Source: JBDREF01 sp043820045
GTDB taxonomy: Bacteria; Planctomycetota; Phycisphaerae; Sedimentisphaerales; Anaerobacaceae
Assembly: GCA_043820045.1 (NCBI GenBank)
Contig: JBDREF010000061.1
Location: 1-7,787, forward strand
Direction: 5' to 3'
DNA length: 7,787 nt
Shown here: piece by piece, positions 6,189 to 7,787 of the stretch
Layout of the letters: each line of letters starts with the position of its first letter
Position numbering within the stretch: position 1 is the stretch's first letter
Notes under the pieces: generated by a model
What the model saw: the letters and a program-made list of their open reading frames with translations, nothing else
What the model was told of the DNA's origin: nothing
Database searches by the model: none
Translations under genes and position numbers: made by a program

Positions 6189-7076
6189 TTATTTCTCGGG
6201 GCTGCAATTTATCCTGTGGGCCACATTGGAGATGAGGCCAGTGATCTTGGCCACGGCATTGGGCTGCTTGAGCGCCCTGTAGACGATTTCCATGATTTTG
6301 TAATAATCCCTCGTGAACCGGTTGTAGCCGGCCTGGAGTTGCTCGGCGGTCATGTTTCTCGGTTTATGATGACCGTGTTCCCGGTGTATTTCGTATAGTC
6401 GGTGCAGATGATTCGGCCTTCCTTTTCAAATTTCTTGTAGAATTCGGTCCCCAGATAAGGGATGAGAATATTGACGGCGACGCTGTCGATCTTGATCTTT
6501 TCCAGTACGTCTATGGTCCTGTCGAAAACGTCCGGGGCGTCGGTGTCGAAACCGAAGATGATCCCCCCGTCCACCATAATGCCGCGATCATGGAAACGCG
6601 CGATGTTGTTCTTGAGGCGATCGACCCTGTTGAAGCCCTTGTTCGCCTCGGAAAGGGTATCGGCGGACACGGACTCAATCCCCACAAAGACGCCTGATGC
6701 AGCCCGCTTTTGCAGCCAGCAAGAGCAGTTCATCGTTTTCCGCGAGGAGCACGTGGGATTGCATGAAGAATTTCTTTTCATGAAGCAAAGCCTCTTCCGG
6801 CATGACCGAGGCGTGCATGCCGCCCAGGACCACGAGTATATGCCTTTTCCTGTAGTGATCCGCAACATCGTAGGCGCGATAGGCCCTGAATACCTCGTAA
6901 GAAATCCCCACGAGATCGGGACTGTCGTCCAGGCTGATCTTCTCGACCCTTTCGTCCTCGATGGAGATGTCATGCCCTTCGGGAGTGGCTGCGGCCACCG
7001 CCGGCAGGGAAAGGGTCATGATCTGGGACCATCTTGACCGGGATCTGACCGCCGCCGATATGAGTTTGATCTTCAT
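6189..7076 (-). pseudogene. B12-binding-domain radical SAM protein, frameshifted and internally deleted
   Basis: The start (ATG at 7076) is preceded by GAGGTG at good spacing. The first ~100 residues resemble a cobalamin-binding Rossmann domain (PDLVGISYEVFRAYRAY, then ILVVLGGMHASVMPEEALLH). At about 6768-6780 the sequence jumps straight to the middle of the radical SAM barrel (FFMQSHVLLAENDELL). The intervening segment, about 100 residues in relatives and containing the CxxxCxxC cluster motif, is missing. One extra base near 6694-6700 moves the reading into another frame (GVFVGIESVSADTLSEANKG). A further slip near 6363-6369 after YTGNTVI moves it again to PRNMTAEQLQAGYNRF, ending at TAA 6189-6191. 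Intact relatives use SAM, an iron-sulfur cluster and often B12 for methylation or ring chemistry. This copy cannot hold the cluster. Confidence 0.82.
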
Positions 7077-7085
7077 GATCGCACC

Positions 7086-7787
7086 TCACCGAATGGTTTC
7101 ATAGCCTCCGGGGACGCCATGCTTCGAGAAGACGATTTGCCAAAGTTGAACGTGCCGGGCGCGAAAAGACCCGGCGCAGTAAAGCAGGTAGTATTTCCAC
7201 AGGCGGTAGAATCGCTCCCCGTATTTCGCTTTCAATCGATCCCAGCCTGCGTCGAAGTTTTCAAACCAGGCCATCAGCGTCCTGTCGTAATCGGGGCCGA
7301 TCAGGTGCCAGTCTTCCATGACAAAGCTCTTTTCAACGGCGGCGCCGATCTGCGCAATGGACGGCATATTGCCTCCCGGAAAAAGATATTTTGTCATGAA
7401 GGGATCCGCCGTGGTCGTTGTCGAGAGCTCTTTGCCGATGGTATGCAGAAGGAAAAGGCCATCATCGGCCAGGCAGTGCCGGGCAACCTGCATGAAATTC
7501 CGGTAATTTTTATAGCCCACATGTTCGAGTACGCCCACGGCGACAATGCGGTCGAATGTCCCGCTTACATCGCGATAGTCCTGGAGCTTAATTTCGATCG
7601 GGCGCCCCTCGCATATCTTCCTGCCCAGGTCCGCTTGCTCATTGGAAACGGTGACTCCGGTCGCCGTGATTCCATATTTTTCGGCGGCGTATTTCATGAA
7701 GCCGCCATAGCCGCAGCCGATATCCAGAACCGTCATCCCCGCATGAAGTCCCAGCTTCCTGCAGATCAAATCGAATTTGGCTTCCTG
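7086..7787 (-). CDS. cfa: Cyclopropane-fatty-acyl-phospholipid synthase, C-terminal part (partial)
   Basis: Cfa transfers a methylene from S-adenosylmethionine to the double bond of membrane phospholipid acyl chains, making cyclopropane fatty acids at the inner membrane surface. The 233 visible residues cover nearly all of the methyltransferase domain: SAM-binding VLDIGCGYGG, GVTVSNEQ, LQDYRDV, GVLEHVGYKNY, LLHTIG, YLFPGGNMPS, MEDWH, DYDRTLMAW and YYLLYCAGSFRARHVQLWQ. The residues that bind the catalytic bicarbonate in E. coli Cfa (Glu in EHVG, His in LHTIG, Tyr in DYD) and the conserved Cys before AGxFRAR are all present. The N-terminal lipid-binding domain lies beyond the window. The frame is open to the edge, with no start required at the internal TTG. 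Its TGA stop is 9 bases before the radical SAM start, so the two were probably co-transcribed. Confidence 0.93.
   Translation of the reverse strand, partial: QEAKFDLICRKLGLHAGMTVLDIGCGYGGFMKYAAEKYGITATGVTVSNEQADLGRKICEGRPIEIKLQDYRDVSGTFDRIVAVGVLEHVGYKNYRNFMQVARHCLADDGLFLLHTIGKELSTTTTADPFMTKYLFPGGNMPSIAQIGAAVEKSFVMEDWHLIGPDYDRTLMAWFENFDAGWDRLKAKYGERFYRLWKYYLLYCAGSFRARHVQLWQIVFSKHGVPGGYETIR

Noticed and set aside
5838..6398. 186-codon + strand open frame
   Set aside because: It is antisense to the phosphoesterase remnant and the end of the radical SAM pseudogene; GC-rich DNA leaves such shadows open.
6462..7037. 191-codon + strand open frame
   Set aside because: It is antisense to the radical SAM pseudogene and has no recognisable motif.

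Overview
The window looks like a piece of a proteobacterial or deltaproteobacterial-type (Desulfobacterota/Syntrophales-like) chromosome. This is an inference from gene style only: a cyclopropane-fatty-acid synthase next to a B12-binding-domain radical SAM gene, a GC-rich right flank, and IS21 and IS3 debris. No rRNA, tRNA or CRISPR array is visible. The left two thirds (to about 5.6 kb) is an accessory region read mainly on the + strand. The right third is visibly more GC-rich and is read on the - strand.

Layout. 1-223 is the tail of an IS21-family element: the end of IstB plus terminal repeats. 243-1529 is an intact phenylacetate-CoA-ligase-like adenylate-forming enzyme. About 1667-2091 (- strand) is a broken IS3-family transposase that has lost its reading frame, its C-terminal end and one catalytic Asp. 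2156-3928 and 3934-5607 form a complete two-gene Gabija anti-phage operon: gajA, an OLD-family ATPase with a TOPRIM nuclease domain, followed by gajB, a UvrD/Rep-type helicase. The gajA stop lies directly before the gajB start. 5608-5786 is non-coding with small palindromes. 5787-6122 (-) is the 3' remnant of a metallophosphoesterase. 6189-7076 (-) is a radical SAM pseudogene that has lost the segment where its iron-sulfur cysteines should be. 7086-7787 (-) is the C-terminal part of cyclopropane-fatty-acyl-phospholipid synthase, with its stop 9 nt before the radical SAM start.

How it fits together. Gabija is a known defence system: GajA is a nucleotide-sensing DNA endonuclease and GajB is its helicase partner. 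It is the one clearly functional system here. It sits between transposon wreckage and a lipid-related operon whose distal genes have collapsed, so the locus looks like a defence island landing zone. The ligase on the left is intact but has no visible pathway partner. I did not find a convincing undescribed multi-gene system. The most specific oddities are a GajA TOPRIM site reading Asp-Asn-Ser where Asp-Asn-Asp is expected, an 8-bp hairpin directly upstream of the gajA ribosome binding site, and the selective decay of the radical SAM and phosphoesterase genes.
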